DNA of 15,463 nucleotides from G020350405 sp964513655 (GCA_964513655.1 CAZENQ010000073.1:1-15463); one strand, 5' to 3'; counted from the stretch's first letter, positions 1 to 7,165 are shown. Numbers and translations are program-made. Notes: generated by a model not told the origin, from the sequence alone.

Positions 1-57
1 GGCATCGCGGACAGTATCAAGAACGCGGCACACTGTAACAGCCCTGCGACTAACGAC

Positions 58-85
58 TAACCACGAGCGCAGCGGAGAGTGGTTA
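58..85. repeat. Short inverted repeat (7 bp arms)
   Basis: TAACCAC (58-64) and GTGGTTA (79-85) are perfect inverted arms around a 14-nt purine-rich loop. The left arm carries the TAA that closes the frame entering from the window edge, and the right arm carries the GTG used as the start of the downstream propeller fragment. The element therefore sits exactly where the reading frame is interrupted. It could be a small interspersed repeat or a chance hairpin; no second copy was noticed in the window. Confidence 0.4.
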
Positions 86-378
86 AGGCCCTTTGGCGCA
101 GCAGCTTTGGCGATCATTACTCAGGTGGAGTAACCTGCTCAACGCAAGAAATAATCGCGTGTGCAAGTGATCGAACGCTGGCGCTGCTTGACCTGGATAC
201 AGGTGAAGAGATGTTCCGAACTAAATTTCCTGTAAGAAGTGGTGTAAAGTACGGTTTCTACAGTAGGGTCGAGAGTGCGCCCGGGCGTATTTATGCACAT
301 CCTGTGGTTGTTGGCAACAAACAGGTCTATGTCTTCACAAGCGATGGTGTTCTCCGGGCTCTGAGGCCCACGTTCTGA
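79..378 (+). pseudogene. C-terminal remnant of a PQQ-like beta-propeller protein
   Basis: The 99-residue frame reads like the last two blades of a PQQ/quinoprotein-type beta-propeller. One strand pair has the pattern IIACASDRTLALLDLDTGEE, matching the usual 'V-x-V-G-S-x-D-G-x-L-Y-A-L-D-x-x-T-G' blade signature, and the end has the repeat-like VYVFTSDGVLRAL. Such propellers normally have six to eight blades and 350-450 residues, so only the tail remains. The same frame upstream is closed by TAA at 58-60, and the only start is a GTG inside a hairpin arm with no Shine-Dalgarno, so independent translation is doubtful. I read it as a degraded or truncated gene. A frame entering from outside the window (1-60) may be the rest of the same gene, interrupted by the stop. 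Family call moderate; pseudogene call likely. Confidence 0.5.
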
Positions 379-591
379 CTTGTCACTCTCGTAACGATGC
401 TTTCCATAATAGCAACTGCCTATGATACGCCCCTTGCTTTTTTTTGTCAAAGAGTGTACTCGAGTCCTTCTTTAGGCTTGGCGAAAACTACTTCCCTACC
501 CGAATTAGATTGTTCCAATTTTACTGATGATATACAACATTCATGCAGATAAATAGAATCAGGCTGGGTAGTATCGGCTTAAACAATCGAA
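379..591. other. Intergenic stretch, possible weak terminator
   Basis: No gene is seen here on either strand. On the + strand AGCAA (411-415) can pair with TTGCT (434-438) across an 18-nt loop, and it runs directly into an eight-T tract (438-445). This has the layout of an intrinsic terminator for the propeller remnant, but the 5 bp AU-rich stem is weak. The rest is AT-rich sequence without recognisable sites. Confidence 0.3.
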
Positions 592-754
592 ATGGTGAAT
601 GTATCCAAGTTTGGTAAGAAAATTGCTGAGACGAGCGGCACTGAGACAAGCGGCATCGGCCGGCTGATGGATGATTTGGGTAATGCCCTTGTGGAAAGCC
701 GGGACATTCTGATGCTCGGTGGAGGATTTCAACCCGGGCAAAATAAGTCCCTGA
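592..754 (+). pseudogene. Broken N-terminal fragment of valine-pyruvate aminotransferase-like gene
   Basis: The frame from ATG 592 encodes a piece very like the start of valine-pyruvate (alanine-valine) aminotransferases of the AvtA type: 'SKFGKKIAETSG', then 'SGIGRLMDDLGNAL', then 'ILMLGGG'. E. coli AvtA begins similarly with a 'FG-x-K-F-x-x-x-SG-I-x-x-LM-x-DL' stretch followed by 'MLGGGNPA'. Two lesions are visible. A 15-base imperfect tandem duplication (628-642 and 643-657, 12 of 15 identical) repeats ETSGT/ETSGI. After GGG (codons 43-45) the expected 'NPG-K-I' continues only in the +1 frame (731-745) and stops at TGA 752-754, consistent with a 1- or 4-base insertion. The original frame runs on to 813 without family resemblance. 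The PLP-binding domain (about 370 more residues) is absent. A dead fragment, not a functional enzyme. Confidence 0.6.
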
Positions 755-877
755 GGACGCCCTGGATTAGGATTCAAGGAAAAACACTTGTTTTTGGGTC
801 AAAAAGGGCGTAATTCTTTGGATTTTTCTATCCCGAAAAGAACATCGAGGAAAAATGCCTCTGCCAAAGGTATCTTT

Positions 878-2287
878 TCAGACCTCCAGGGTTGATTTGC
901 CTTTCGGCAGGTCAAAGCAGGCCGTTACATTCCGGCCATCCGCGTACCACGACCCAGTTTCAAGTTTCAGGGGTTGTTTTACTGGCCGTAATTGAACTGG
1001 ACGGCCACCGACAACCAGTTTTGGCGCGTTTGACGAGTTGGTCTTAATCCGCACGGTAAATCGCGTTGTGGCGAACGGGGCGTTGAATGTTACCCGGTGG
1101 CCGGTTCGACTGAGCTCACCGAAGTCCTGCTTTTCGATTTGTGTCAGCTCCTTCGCGGCCCAATAGCGGGAAATCTCGCTAAGTTTCATCCAGAGCAAAT
1201 TGTCGTATCGAGCGTGAATCCTGCGGACCACTTCTTTGAAAATGTTAAATCCTATTTCTTCGCCGTTGAAATAGATGCCAGGCCAATGACAGACGAGCAC
1301 AGCGGGTTCGCCCTTGTCGATGACTTTCGGCAGGCGGCCGCCTTTGAGGTCTTTGGTAATGAATTTGTCGACCGAACCAGGTCTTAGTCCGTCCCAGCCG
1401 CCGAACCAGTCCCCCGTGCAGCCAATGATGGAGACAACGCACTTCGGATTTGTGCCTTTCAGGCCGGAGGCGTACTCGACGCGCGGCGCGACGCTGCGGT
1501 CGTCTGTGTAAAGATGGCGGAAATAGTGGGGAATCTCGGCCTTGAACACGTCGCGGCAGGACTGGAGCGTGGCTTTGGCAAGATTGTCCCGATTCTGGTT
1601 GCCGAAACCGCCGGGCGTTGTAATGCCCTCGCAATATAATCCGACGTTCTTGAGAATCCGCAGGGCGTAGGCCATATAGTCTGCCAGCTCGTCGGCGGAC
1701 TTGTCCTGGCTCCAGCCGGCGTTTTCTATATAGTAGCCGGTCCTTTGCGGGTAAGGCCGGCCGGTCTTCGTGTTGATGACCCAGGTGTGAGTGACCATTT
1801 CGGGATGTATGTCCCAGTTGGGCATCATGAACTCGCGGACGAGCTTGAGACTATCGTCAAGTTCCTTCTTCGACCAGCCGGGTAGATCACGGTCCATCCA
1901 GCCCACGCAGGCGGGATACGGGACGATGGTATATTTGCCCTTGACCTTGTGTTCACGGCACCACTGGCCGAACTTGCGGACGAAGGAATCCGGTATCTCA
2001 CGAGGCAGGCTGCGCCAATCCTGCTTGTATCTGTCGGGCCAGGCCTCGGCAAAGTGCGGGATACCGAAGTGTGCCAGGTTGACCAGGCAGGTCGAATCAT
2101 CGATGATAAAGCTGACCGGCACGCGGTTCTGCGGGTTGAGCACTGTAACGTCGCCGGCTTGGGCTGGCCGCTCGCCTTTTTCTTGAGCGCTTGCGGGTAC
2201 ACTGCGTAAAGAGACTTTAGCACTTGCAGCGGCCAGCGCTGCCATTTTCAAAAAACCGCGTCGATTTATTTCTTTTTGTATAGGCAT
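878..2287 (-). CDS. Tat-exported NodB-like barrel protein with C-terminal beta-sandwich (putative carbohydrate-active)
   Basis: 469 residues, complete. Start ATG 2287 has the Shine-Dalgarno GGGAGGA about 7 nt upstream. The N-terminus is a twin-arginine signal (R9-R10-G-F-L-K, then an Ala-rich segment to about residue 35), so it should be exported folded. Residues about 55-375 look like a deformed alpha/beta barrel of the polysaccharide-deacetylase/NodB superfamily: strand 'VPVSFIIDD' with D63-D64, then 'KYTIVPYP', then H161-P-E-x-x-x-H167, which resemble the metal-binding Asp and His pair of that fold, and a late 'CHWPGIYF' (H334). Residues about 390-469 form a beta-rich tail, possibly an appended sandwich domain. 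It is the last gene of the - strand cluster, 50 bp after the previous stop. The enzyme activity is unknown: deacetylase or glycosidase-like are both possible. Fold assignment is inference by motif; the Tat signal is clear. Confidence 0.8.
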   Translation of the reverse strand: MPIQKEINRRGFLKMAALAAASAKVSLRSVPASAQEKGERPAQAGDVTVLNPQNRVPVSFIIDDSTCLVNLAHFGIPHFAEAWPDRYKQDWRSLPREIPDSFVRKFGQWCREHKVKGKYTIVPYPACVGWMDRDLPGWSKKELDDSLKLVREFMMPNWDIHPEMVTHTWVINTKTGRPYPQRTGYYIENAGWSQDKSADELADYMAYALRILKNVGLYCEGITTPGGFGNQNRDNLAKATLQSCRDVFKAEIPHYFRHLYTDDRSVAPRVEYASGLKGTNPKCVVSIIGCTGDWFGGWDGLRPGSVDKFITKDLKGGRLPKVIDKGEPAVLVCHWPGIYFNGEEIGFNIFKEVVRRIHARYDNLLWMKLSEISRYWAAKELTQIEKQDFGELSRTGHRVTFNAPFATTRFTVRIKTNSSNAPKLVVGGRPVQLRPVKQPLKLETGSWYADGRNVTACFDLPKGKSTLEV

Positions 2288-2337
2288 ACTGTGTCCTCCC
2301 TTTTATGTTCGGTTTACTTTTTACTTCGCCCAGTACT

Positions 2338-3756
2338 TTATTTCGCTTTAAGGTATAAAACTGCATCGCCCTTAAAAGGAGCGTCGAATTTCCTCTCTCC
2401 ACCGCTTGCTTTTATTGTACCTTCGGATACAACCTTGCCATTATCAGGATTGAACCATTCGTATTTGTATGTACCGGCCTTGAGATTTATCGTGATAGAA
2501 GGTTTATCCTGCACAGGATTATAGACCAGGTACTCAACTCCAAGATTAGCCAGGCAATACTTAGTCGAGACAAGATTATTACGCGGCGGCATCTTAGTTA
2601 GATTCATTTTTTCGGCGTAGGTTCGTGTATAGCCCATGCTCCTGCGGATGGGGTCCCATCTGGAGTCAAATCTTTTTCCGAGTACTACGCCATCGTACGG
2701 GTCCATGAAGATCGGATTGTGTCCCCTGAGAAAACTCTTCCATACCCAGGCCTGGTTTCCGCCGATTCCCCAGAGGTGGTCGGTGTCGTTTAGAATTACT
2801 TTTCGGCCATCGGCGGCCGGTGGGTTATCGCGGTATCCGCCCTCGGGATTTGGTGAAATCCAGTCGGCGGGACTTTTGAACAATGTTTCGTTCTTTCCGG
2901 CACGGTACTGGAACGTCATTCCGACCGGATGCTGTTTCGGTTTTTTCTTCTCGCAGCTTTTTATGTAGCGAATCATGTGATACTGCCATTTTGTCGACGG
3001 CGGATGGTTCTCGTTCGAAATCTCGTACAGCACGTTTTCGAAGTCGTTGACCGTGTCGATTACTTTCCGAACGTAGGCCTCCTGCAGCCTGGTAACAACC
3101 GGATTAGTCAGAGTGTGGATTTCAAGCCCCCTGCCGTCTTTATTCCGGTCACCGTCAATACCGTTTACGTTGTTCTTTGGATTGAAGGGGTGTCCTTCCC
3201 AGGCACCTTGTGAGAACTGCATCGCCCATCCTTCAAATAGCATCACGGATACGTAAATCCCGCGGTCGCGGGCCGCCGACAGCCGGCGGCGCATTCGGTT
3301 GAAATAGGCTGGATTGAACTTTTTGAGGTCGAACTTTGGTTTGCCATCGAGGGCCTTGCCGGGGCCGGTCCGCGCCCAGGGCTGAGGTGTGGCTGTGTGA
3401 AGCTGGTTTTCCCTGTTGGCCTTCGTGTTCCAGGTTACCGGCTCCCATGTCCACATTCGTATGAAGTTGTGGTTCAACCGCTGCATCCAATTCAGGCAAG
3501 CGGTAAAGTCGAATCGCGGCGGTGGGTCTTTGGGGCCGATGTCAACCAGGTTTGACCAGGTGTGTGAGCCGGTCAAATAAATAGCACGACCGGTCTCATC
3601 AGTAAAGTAGCGAGGGTTGTCCGGGTGGATGCGCAAAGGACCTCGAAAGCGGACATTGCCGGCACTTGAACAAACGTTACCGGCCAAACATAAGAGCAAT
3701 ATACAACTTAGCATAACAACTTTCCTGCGTAAGGTATTTGTTGTTCGTCTATACAT
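2338..3756 (-). CDS. Secreted DUF4038/GH140-like glycoside hydrolase with Collagen_bind_2-like C-terminal domain
   Basis: 472 residues, with Shine-Dalgarno AAGGAGA about 7 nt before ATG 3756. A Sec signal peptide covers residues 1 to about 31 (charged RRK, then a Leu/Cys-rich core). Residues about 35-410 form a TIM barrel of the DUF4038 type (clan GH-A; the family includes GH140 apiosidases): an 'LTGSHTWSNL' entry loop (62-71), 'NFIRMWTWE' strand, 'YVSVMLFEGW' strand, and 'YEISNENH' with E249 as the expected acid/base after Asn248. The strand where a nucleophile Glu would be expected reads 'ILNDTDHLWG' (321-330), giving D324/D326 and no Glu. The last about 60 residues ('WFNPDNGKVV...FKGDAVLYLK') match the small beta-sandwich called Collagen_bind_2, common at the end of DUF4038 proteins. 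Probably an exported enzyme on plant- or algal-type glycans; substrate unknown. Confidence 0.85.
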   Translation of the reverse strand: MYRRTTNTLRRKVVMLSCILLLCLAGNVCSSAGNVRFRGPLRIHPDNPRYFTDETGRAIYLTGSHTWSNLVDIGPKDPPPRFDFTACLNWMQRLNHNFIRMWTWEPVTWNTKANRENQLHTATPQPWARTGPGKALDGKPKFDLKKFNPAYFNRMRRRLSAARDRGIYVSVMLFEGWAMQFSQGAWEGHPFNPKNNVNGIDGDRNKDGRGLEIHTLTNPVVTRLQEAYVRKVIDTVNDFENVLYEISNENHPPSTKWQYHMIRYIKSCEKKKPKQHPVGMTFQYRAGKNETLFKSPADWISPNPEGGYRDNPPAADGRKVILNDTDHLWGIGGNQAWVWKSFLRGHNPIFMDPYDGVVLGKRFDSRWDPIRRSMGYTRTYAEKMNLTKMPPRNNLVSTKYCLANLGVEYLVYNPVQDKPSITINLKAGTYKYEWFNPDNGKVVSEGTIKASGGERKFDAPFKGDAVLYLKAK

Positions 3757-3777
3757 TGTAGTTCTCCTTAATAGGCG

Positions 3778-3799
3778 GGGGCGGTTGTGCTGCCGCCCC
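3778..3799 (-). repeat. GC-rich hairpin between the GH123-like and DUF4038 genes
   Basis: GGGGCGG (3778-3784) and CCGCCCC (3793-3799) form a perfect 7 bp GC-only stem with an 8-nt loop in the 53 bp gap between the two - strand genes. There is no U-tract after it on the - strand transcript, so it is unlikely to be a standard terminator. In an operon such a stem may instead stabilise or set a processing point between cistrons. Confidence 0.5.
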
Positions 3800-3809
3800 T
3801 ACTTTGGTT

Positions 3810-5585
3810 TTAATTCCTTCTCTTCCACGCCAGAATCTGGTCAGCCAGTTTGTCACGGGCCGCGAGAAGATTGTCAGGTTCTTTTGAGAAATTCCACCAG
3901 TTCGGTGCCACGGTATTGACAATCTTTGCTACAGTTGCTTTACCTCCCAGCTTTTCAAGGATTGTAAAGTATTCATAGTCTTCCATACCGTCCCGGAGGT
4001 TTTTTATACGCATACTACAGACAGGTCCGTCAATGCCGCAAGGCAGTCCGGGATAAAATAAGAACCCCCCGCCGTTGAAATGTATTCCATAATGTGAAAA
4101 TGCCGGATTCAACCATGGCTCTATAACTTTTGTAATTGTCGTCCAATATAACAGGCCGGTAATATTATATCGTCGGTTAATCCATGTTGGAACACGGTAA
4201 ACAGTCAACGGGCGGTCAAGATGCCAATACGGCGGGTCAAGGCCTTTCACTTTTTCGTATTCGGGGTGGCATCGAGGCGACCTTTGAACCAGGGCTGTAT
4301 AAGACCAGGCTTCGTCCCCATGCGAGATTTTTTCGCCAATTGTCTTTTCGTCAATAAAGCTCCACAAGGGACACCATATATCAACCGCCGGGTCGATGTC
4401 GGGCCAGGATGGATTCTGTGGGTACGTCTGTTCAACGACAAGACATTTAAGCTGTGGTGCAGCTTCGTGGACAAGCCGGCCAAGAACGAGGACCTGTTCA
4501 TAGTTTTCTCGAAGGTTGGGCTCATCCAACATATAAATATATGCACGTTTCTCCCAGCCGTTTTGCTTTAGATAGTTATAAAAGTCGCGGTAATAACGCT
4601 GTGCTTTTTTCCTGTTTTCCGGGGATATATACTTGTAATCTTCTCGCAAAGTCGAATGCGGCAGGCGGACAAAAGGTGCCCTTGGAATCTCGAAATCGGT
4701 TACGTGGAATTTGTCGATAAATTCCTTCAGCCCCTTTGCCCTTTCCGGAATAATATTTAAGGATCCATCATTATTAACACCGGGCAGCAGACGGTGCGGG
4801 ATTGGCGGATTAATGCGATGGTTAGACATCGCCTGGCAGTAGCGCATTTCAATCTGTTTAAATTCTTCAGAGTCGCGTTTTACATTGAAGTATCGTGAAA
4901 TATTGTAGAAACTGCCGAAATGGTTTTTATGAGTAGGGCCATCAGGAAGAGTGAAGTCCCATACTGTAAGAGTTACAGGGATTTGACCGGAGATACCACC
5001 CGCGGCGGTGACTGTGCATTTTCCTTTGTAAATCCCTGCTGGAACATTCTTAGGGACGTAAACGTCCACCCATATTGGCTGGTTCTCTCCCCTGAAGAGC
5101 TCGAAGGGGAGGGCATACATTTCATGTCCTACGGTGGTTGTGGGTTCGCCCCATCTTTGGCTGAATTGCCGCCGCGGCTCTATCGGTTTTCCTGTCAGAG
5201 GATTTATGAACGGGACAAGAGGGTCTGTATATAAGCCGGGGCCAAGTTCCGCCCTTGGAGTGGACCTTCTTACTCGAACATATTCGGCCCTGAAAAGCTT
5301 GATATTGTTTTTCCCAATTTTTGATCCATCCTTTGCAATGAGGTTAGAAATCTCCGCTTTCACTACCTTGATATTTTCTTTTAGCGCAGTGACAACTACC
5401 TGAAAAGATTCCACTTCATTTTTTGCCGATTTGATTTCTGCTTTGTCTGCTCCATACGGCCCCTGATTCTGGCCCATCCGCTCCATACTGTTTAGTGCGG
5501 TCAGTCTTATCTGCGCTGCAGAATATGATGATGAACCAAGAACAAAAATAAACATAACGGTAACAAATACGGTTTTCTTTTTCAT
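3810..5585 (-). CDS. Secreted GH123-like beta-N-acetylgalactosaminidase-type enzyme (DUF4091)
   Basis: 591 residues; ATG 5585 preceded by AGGAGA at a 7-nt spacing, only 14 bp after the stop of the upstream gene, so the two are almost certainly co-transcribed. Sec signal peptide at 1 to about 24 (KKK, hydrophobic core, SAA-Q). Residues about 27-212 form an N-terminal beta-sandwich ('ESFQVVVTA', 'PAGIYKGKCTVTA', 'PVTLTVWDFTLP'), typical of GH123-like proteins. Residues about 215-545 are the barrel. 'YIYMLDEPN' places D354-E355 exactly like the adjacent Asp-Glu pair used by GH123 enzymes in substrate-assisted (N-acetyl participating) catalysis. The segment 'SMRIKNLRDGMEDYEYF' (524-540) is the DUF4091 hallmark. 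GH123 members release beta-GalNAc from glycolipids and glycans; DUF4091 relatives are broader, so the exact sugar is uncertain. Length and key residues are intact. Confidence 0.88.
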   Translation of the reverse strand: MKKKTVFVTVMFIFVLGSSSYSAAQIRLTALNSMERMGQNQGPYGADKAEIKSAKNEVESFQVVVTALKENIKVVKAEISNLIAKDGSKIGKNNIKLFRAEYVRVRRSTPRAELGPGLYTDPLVPFINPLTGKPIEPRRQFSQRWGEPTTTVGHEMYALPFELFRGENQPIWVDVYVPKNVPAGIYKGKCTVTAAGGISGQIPVTLTVWDFTLPDGPTHKNHFGSFYNISRYFNVKRDSEEFKQIEMRYCQAMSNHRINPPIPHRLLPGVNNDGSLNIIPERAKGLKEFIDKFHVTDFEIPRAPFVRLPHSTLREDYKYISPENRKKAQRYYRDFYNYLKQNGWEKRAYIYMLDEPNLRENYEQVLVLGRLVHEAAPQLKCLVVEQTYPQNPSWPDIDPAVDIWCPLWSFIDEKTIGEKISHGDEAWSYTALVQRSPRCHPEYEKVKGLDPPYWHLDRPLTVYRVPTWINRRYNITGLLYWTTITKVIEPWLNPAFSHYGIHFNGGGFLFYPGLPCGIDGPVCSMRIKNLRDGMEDYEYFTILEKLGGKATVAKIVNTVAPNWWNFSKEPDNLLAARDKLADQILAWKRRN

Positions 5586-5599
5586 AGTTTGTCTCCTCT

Positions 5600-7045
5600 T
5601 TATTGCAGCGAGATAATCTGACAGCGTCCCAGGGCGGCTGCAACTTTAATCTTCTTGTCGCCTATGGTAATTTCTACAAGGTCTTCTGTTTTTTTGAAAT
5701 CCGTTCGACGTATCAGAACACGCTTTCCTAATCTCAACCCGGAGATTACAGTTCCCGGCTGTTTGGGGACATTGAAGCTAATCGGTGTTCCCCTGGAAAG
5801 AAACCGGCCATACTGCTGGGACTCTGCATATACCTGATGAACGAGTTGAATTTCCTTTACCGCCTGCTGTCGCGGGCACCACATAAAGAATGTATCCGTT
5901 CCTCTCAACAACATATGCCACAGCAATTCCTGGTATTTTTCCTCGCTAAATTGCTTTGCCTGGCCGCCGGAAGGCCTGGAGCCGACAGTGTGCCAGTGCA
6001 CAAAACTGATAATCGGTATCTCGGCAGGAGTGTGCCGGCCCGCATTGCTTGCCACCAGCAGCATATTATAAAACCATCTATAATCGGTATCGGCATAGTC
6101 ATACCAGTCAAAAATCCTGCACCACGTATATACTACAGGCATTGCAAATGTATAACCGGTTTCAGGGAATTCGTGGTACCACTTCCGGTATTTCGCGTGC
6201 TGGTCGCCCTGTACGGGTTGTCCGTCGACGTAGTACTCGAAGTAATCATACCAATAGCGGAAGCCGTTGTGCGGATAGACGCCGTAGTTGCCGACAAGCG
6301 CTTCAGGGAAATATGATTTGACCGGTTCTGCATAAACGTGGCGTTGTAATTCAGCTCTGAGTTTGCGAACCACTTTTTGAAACTGGTCAAAATCGTTGAT
6401 GTTCTTTATGTTTTGACGGCAGCGCCGACATCGTTTCGAGGCAGCGTGGGCTTTGTTGAATTCTATGGGACCATCAATTTCCCAGTCTGCAAAGATAAAG
6501 TCGATACCCAGGTCAGCTTTCTTATATTCCTTCACAAAAAACTCCACCTGCTCGCGGACAAAGGGACGGCGGAAATCGAGCGCGAACGGACAACCCATAT
6601 TGGGTTTGCCGAATGAGTCGTCCCAAAAAGACTTACCCTCATCATCTATGTGGGCCGTTCGCTTATCACCGTTGAAGAATGAGTAAAGACAGCCGGTGGC
6701 ATTGATATTCACGAGCAGTCCCAATTTTTTCTGGGCTTTGGCAATTGTGAAAGACTGAGCGAGACTTTCCCGGCGGTTCCTTGGGTCCCAGGAGCTAATA
6801 AGCCCTACACCTCGTTCATTTAGCTTTCTAACGAGCTCTTCTGCTGATTTATCATCAAGCGAGCCTGGATTCATAGCCGCCCACAGATAAAGGGGCAGTC
6901 GGTCGCCTCTGTCGAAATCAAGAGGTTTTGTCGTATTCAAAACGACCTGTATATGGGCCGGCCATTTCGGTGCCTTTTCCTTGCCGTGAACTGCATGTGC
7001 CAGGCCTGTTATTAACAATACCGAAACCAGTCTGTTCACGTTCAT
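5600..7045 (-). CDS. Exported TIM-barrel protein, putative glycoside hydrolase of unassigned family (hyaluronidase-like DWE motif)
   Basis: 481 residues. ATG 7045 follows a weak Shine-Dalgarno (AGGA, 8 nt). A short Sec signal ends near residue 21 (AHAVHG). The body has barrel-like strands: 'LPLYLWAAM' (50-58), 'GVGLISSWDP' (79-88), 'KLGLLVNINATG' (107-118), 'GIDFIFADWEIDGP' (180-193), 'FAMPVVYTW' (300-308), 'IPIISFVHWHT' (343-353), 'GTDTFFMWCP' (382-391), then a C-terminal beta region (about 420-481). D187-W-E189 at the end of a strand resembles the catalytic Asp-x-Glu of GH56 hyaluronidases and related acetamido-processing barrels. A CxxC (C206, C209) follows, in the position of an insertion. 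I do not recognise a named family. Its place among GH116 and GH123-like genes supports a glycosidase role. No truncation is visible. Confidence 0.75.
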   Translation of the reverse strand: MNVNRLVSVLLITGLAHAVHGKEKAPKWPAHIQVVLNTTKPLDFDRGDRLPLYLWAAMNPGSLDDKSAEELVRKLNERGVGLISSWDPRNRRESLAQSFTIAKAQKKLGLLVNINATGCLYSFFNGDKRTAHIDDEGKSFWDDSFGKPNMGCPFALDFRRPFVREQVEFFVKEYKKADLGIDFIFADWEIDGPIEFNKAHAASKRCRRCRQNIKNINDFDQFQKVVRKLRAELQRHVYAEPVKSYFPEALVGNYGVYPHNGFRYWYDYFEYYVDGQPVQGDQHAKYRKWYHEFPETGYTFAMPVVYTWCRIFDWYDYADTDYRWFYNMLLVASNAGRHTPAEIPIISFVHWHTVGSRPSGGQAKQFSEEKYQELLWHMLLRGTDTFFMWCPRQQAVKEIQLVHQVYAESQQYGRFLSRGTPISFNVPKQPGTVISGLRLGKRVLIRRTDFKKTEDLVEITIGDKKIKVAAALGRCQIISLQ

Positions 7046-7078
7046 TATCGGTATCCTGCTGTTTTCTCCAAATTATCT

Positions 7079-7107
7079 ATTATACCATTTTTGCCAGAAA
7101 AACTAAA
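7079..7107 (-). promoter_or_regulatory. Extended -10 promoter upstream of the four-gene glycosidase unit
   Basis: Read on the - strand, TATAAT (7084-7079) is a perfect -10 box preceded by TG-G, giving an extended -10. The 17-bp-upstream hexamer is TTTAGT (7107-7102), a poor -35, which an extended -10 can tolerate. The predicted start of transcription near 7071 leaves a leader of about 26 nt before ATG 7045. This would allow the genes from 7045 down to 878 to be expressed apart from GH116. Confidence 0.55.
7093..7105 (-). promoter_or_regulatory. Shared 13-nt promoter element, copy 1
   Basis: TAGTTTTTCTGGC, read on the - strand, ends 8 nt before the TATAAT box. The identical 13 bases occur on the + strand at 11709-11721, also 8 nt before a -10-like box. 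It may be a binding site for a regulator common to both transcription units or part of a lineage-specific promoter. Confidence 0.45.
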
Positions 7108-7153
7108 GTAGAATTTGACTGAGAAACAGACTCCCCTAACATCTATGTTTCGC

Positions 7154-7165
7154 TACCTCGAGGTA
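7154..7165. promoter_or_regulatory. 12-bp perfect palindrome, candidate operator
   Basis: TACCTCGAGGTA is a perfect palindrome in the gap between GH116 and the TIM-barrel gene, about 70 bp upstream of the -10 box at 7079-7084. With no loop it would act as double-stranded DNA, for example as a dimeric repressor or activator site. A palindrome of this size is expected a few times by chance in a window of this length, so support is weak. Confidence 0.25.

Noticed and set aside
139..450. 103-residue - strand open frame at the left margin
   Set aside because: Low-complexity, Arg/Thr-rich translation antisense to the propeller remnant; no domain recognised.
780..795. AAAAAC-ACTT-GTTTTT hairpin as a terminator for the - strand operon
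   Set aside because: Stem is almost all A-T, is about 80 bp after the stop, and lacks a GC-rich core before the T-run.
1245..1634. 129-residue open frame on the - strand inside the Tat-protein gene, and similar ones at 1825-2223 and 1791-2186
   Set aside because: Arg/Pro/Ser-rich shadow translations of the real gene in other frames, with no ribosome binding site or family resemblance.
5837..6316. 159-residue + strand open frame, with others at 7438-8025 and 8344-8808
   Set aside because: Antisense to strongly supported enzyme genes (TIM-barrel and GH116); no Shine-Dalgarno and no recognisable domain.
7079..7107. Sigma54 promoter, because of TGGC in the shared element
   Set aside because: No GC at the -12 position with the required spacing; the TATAAT box explains it better.
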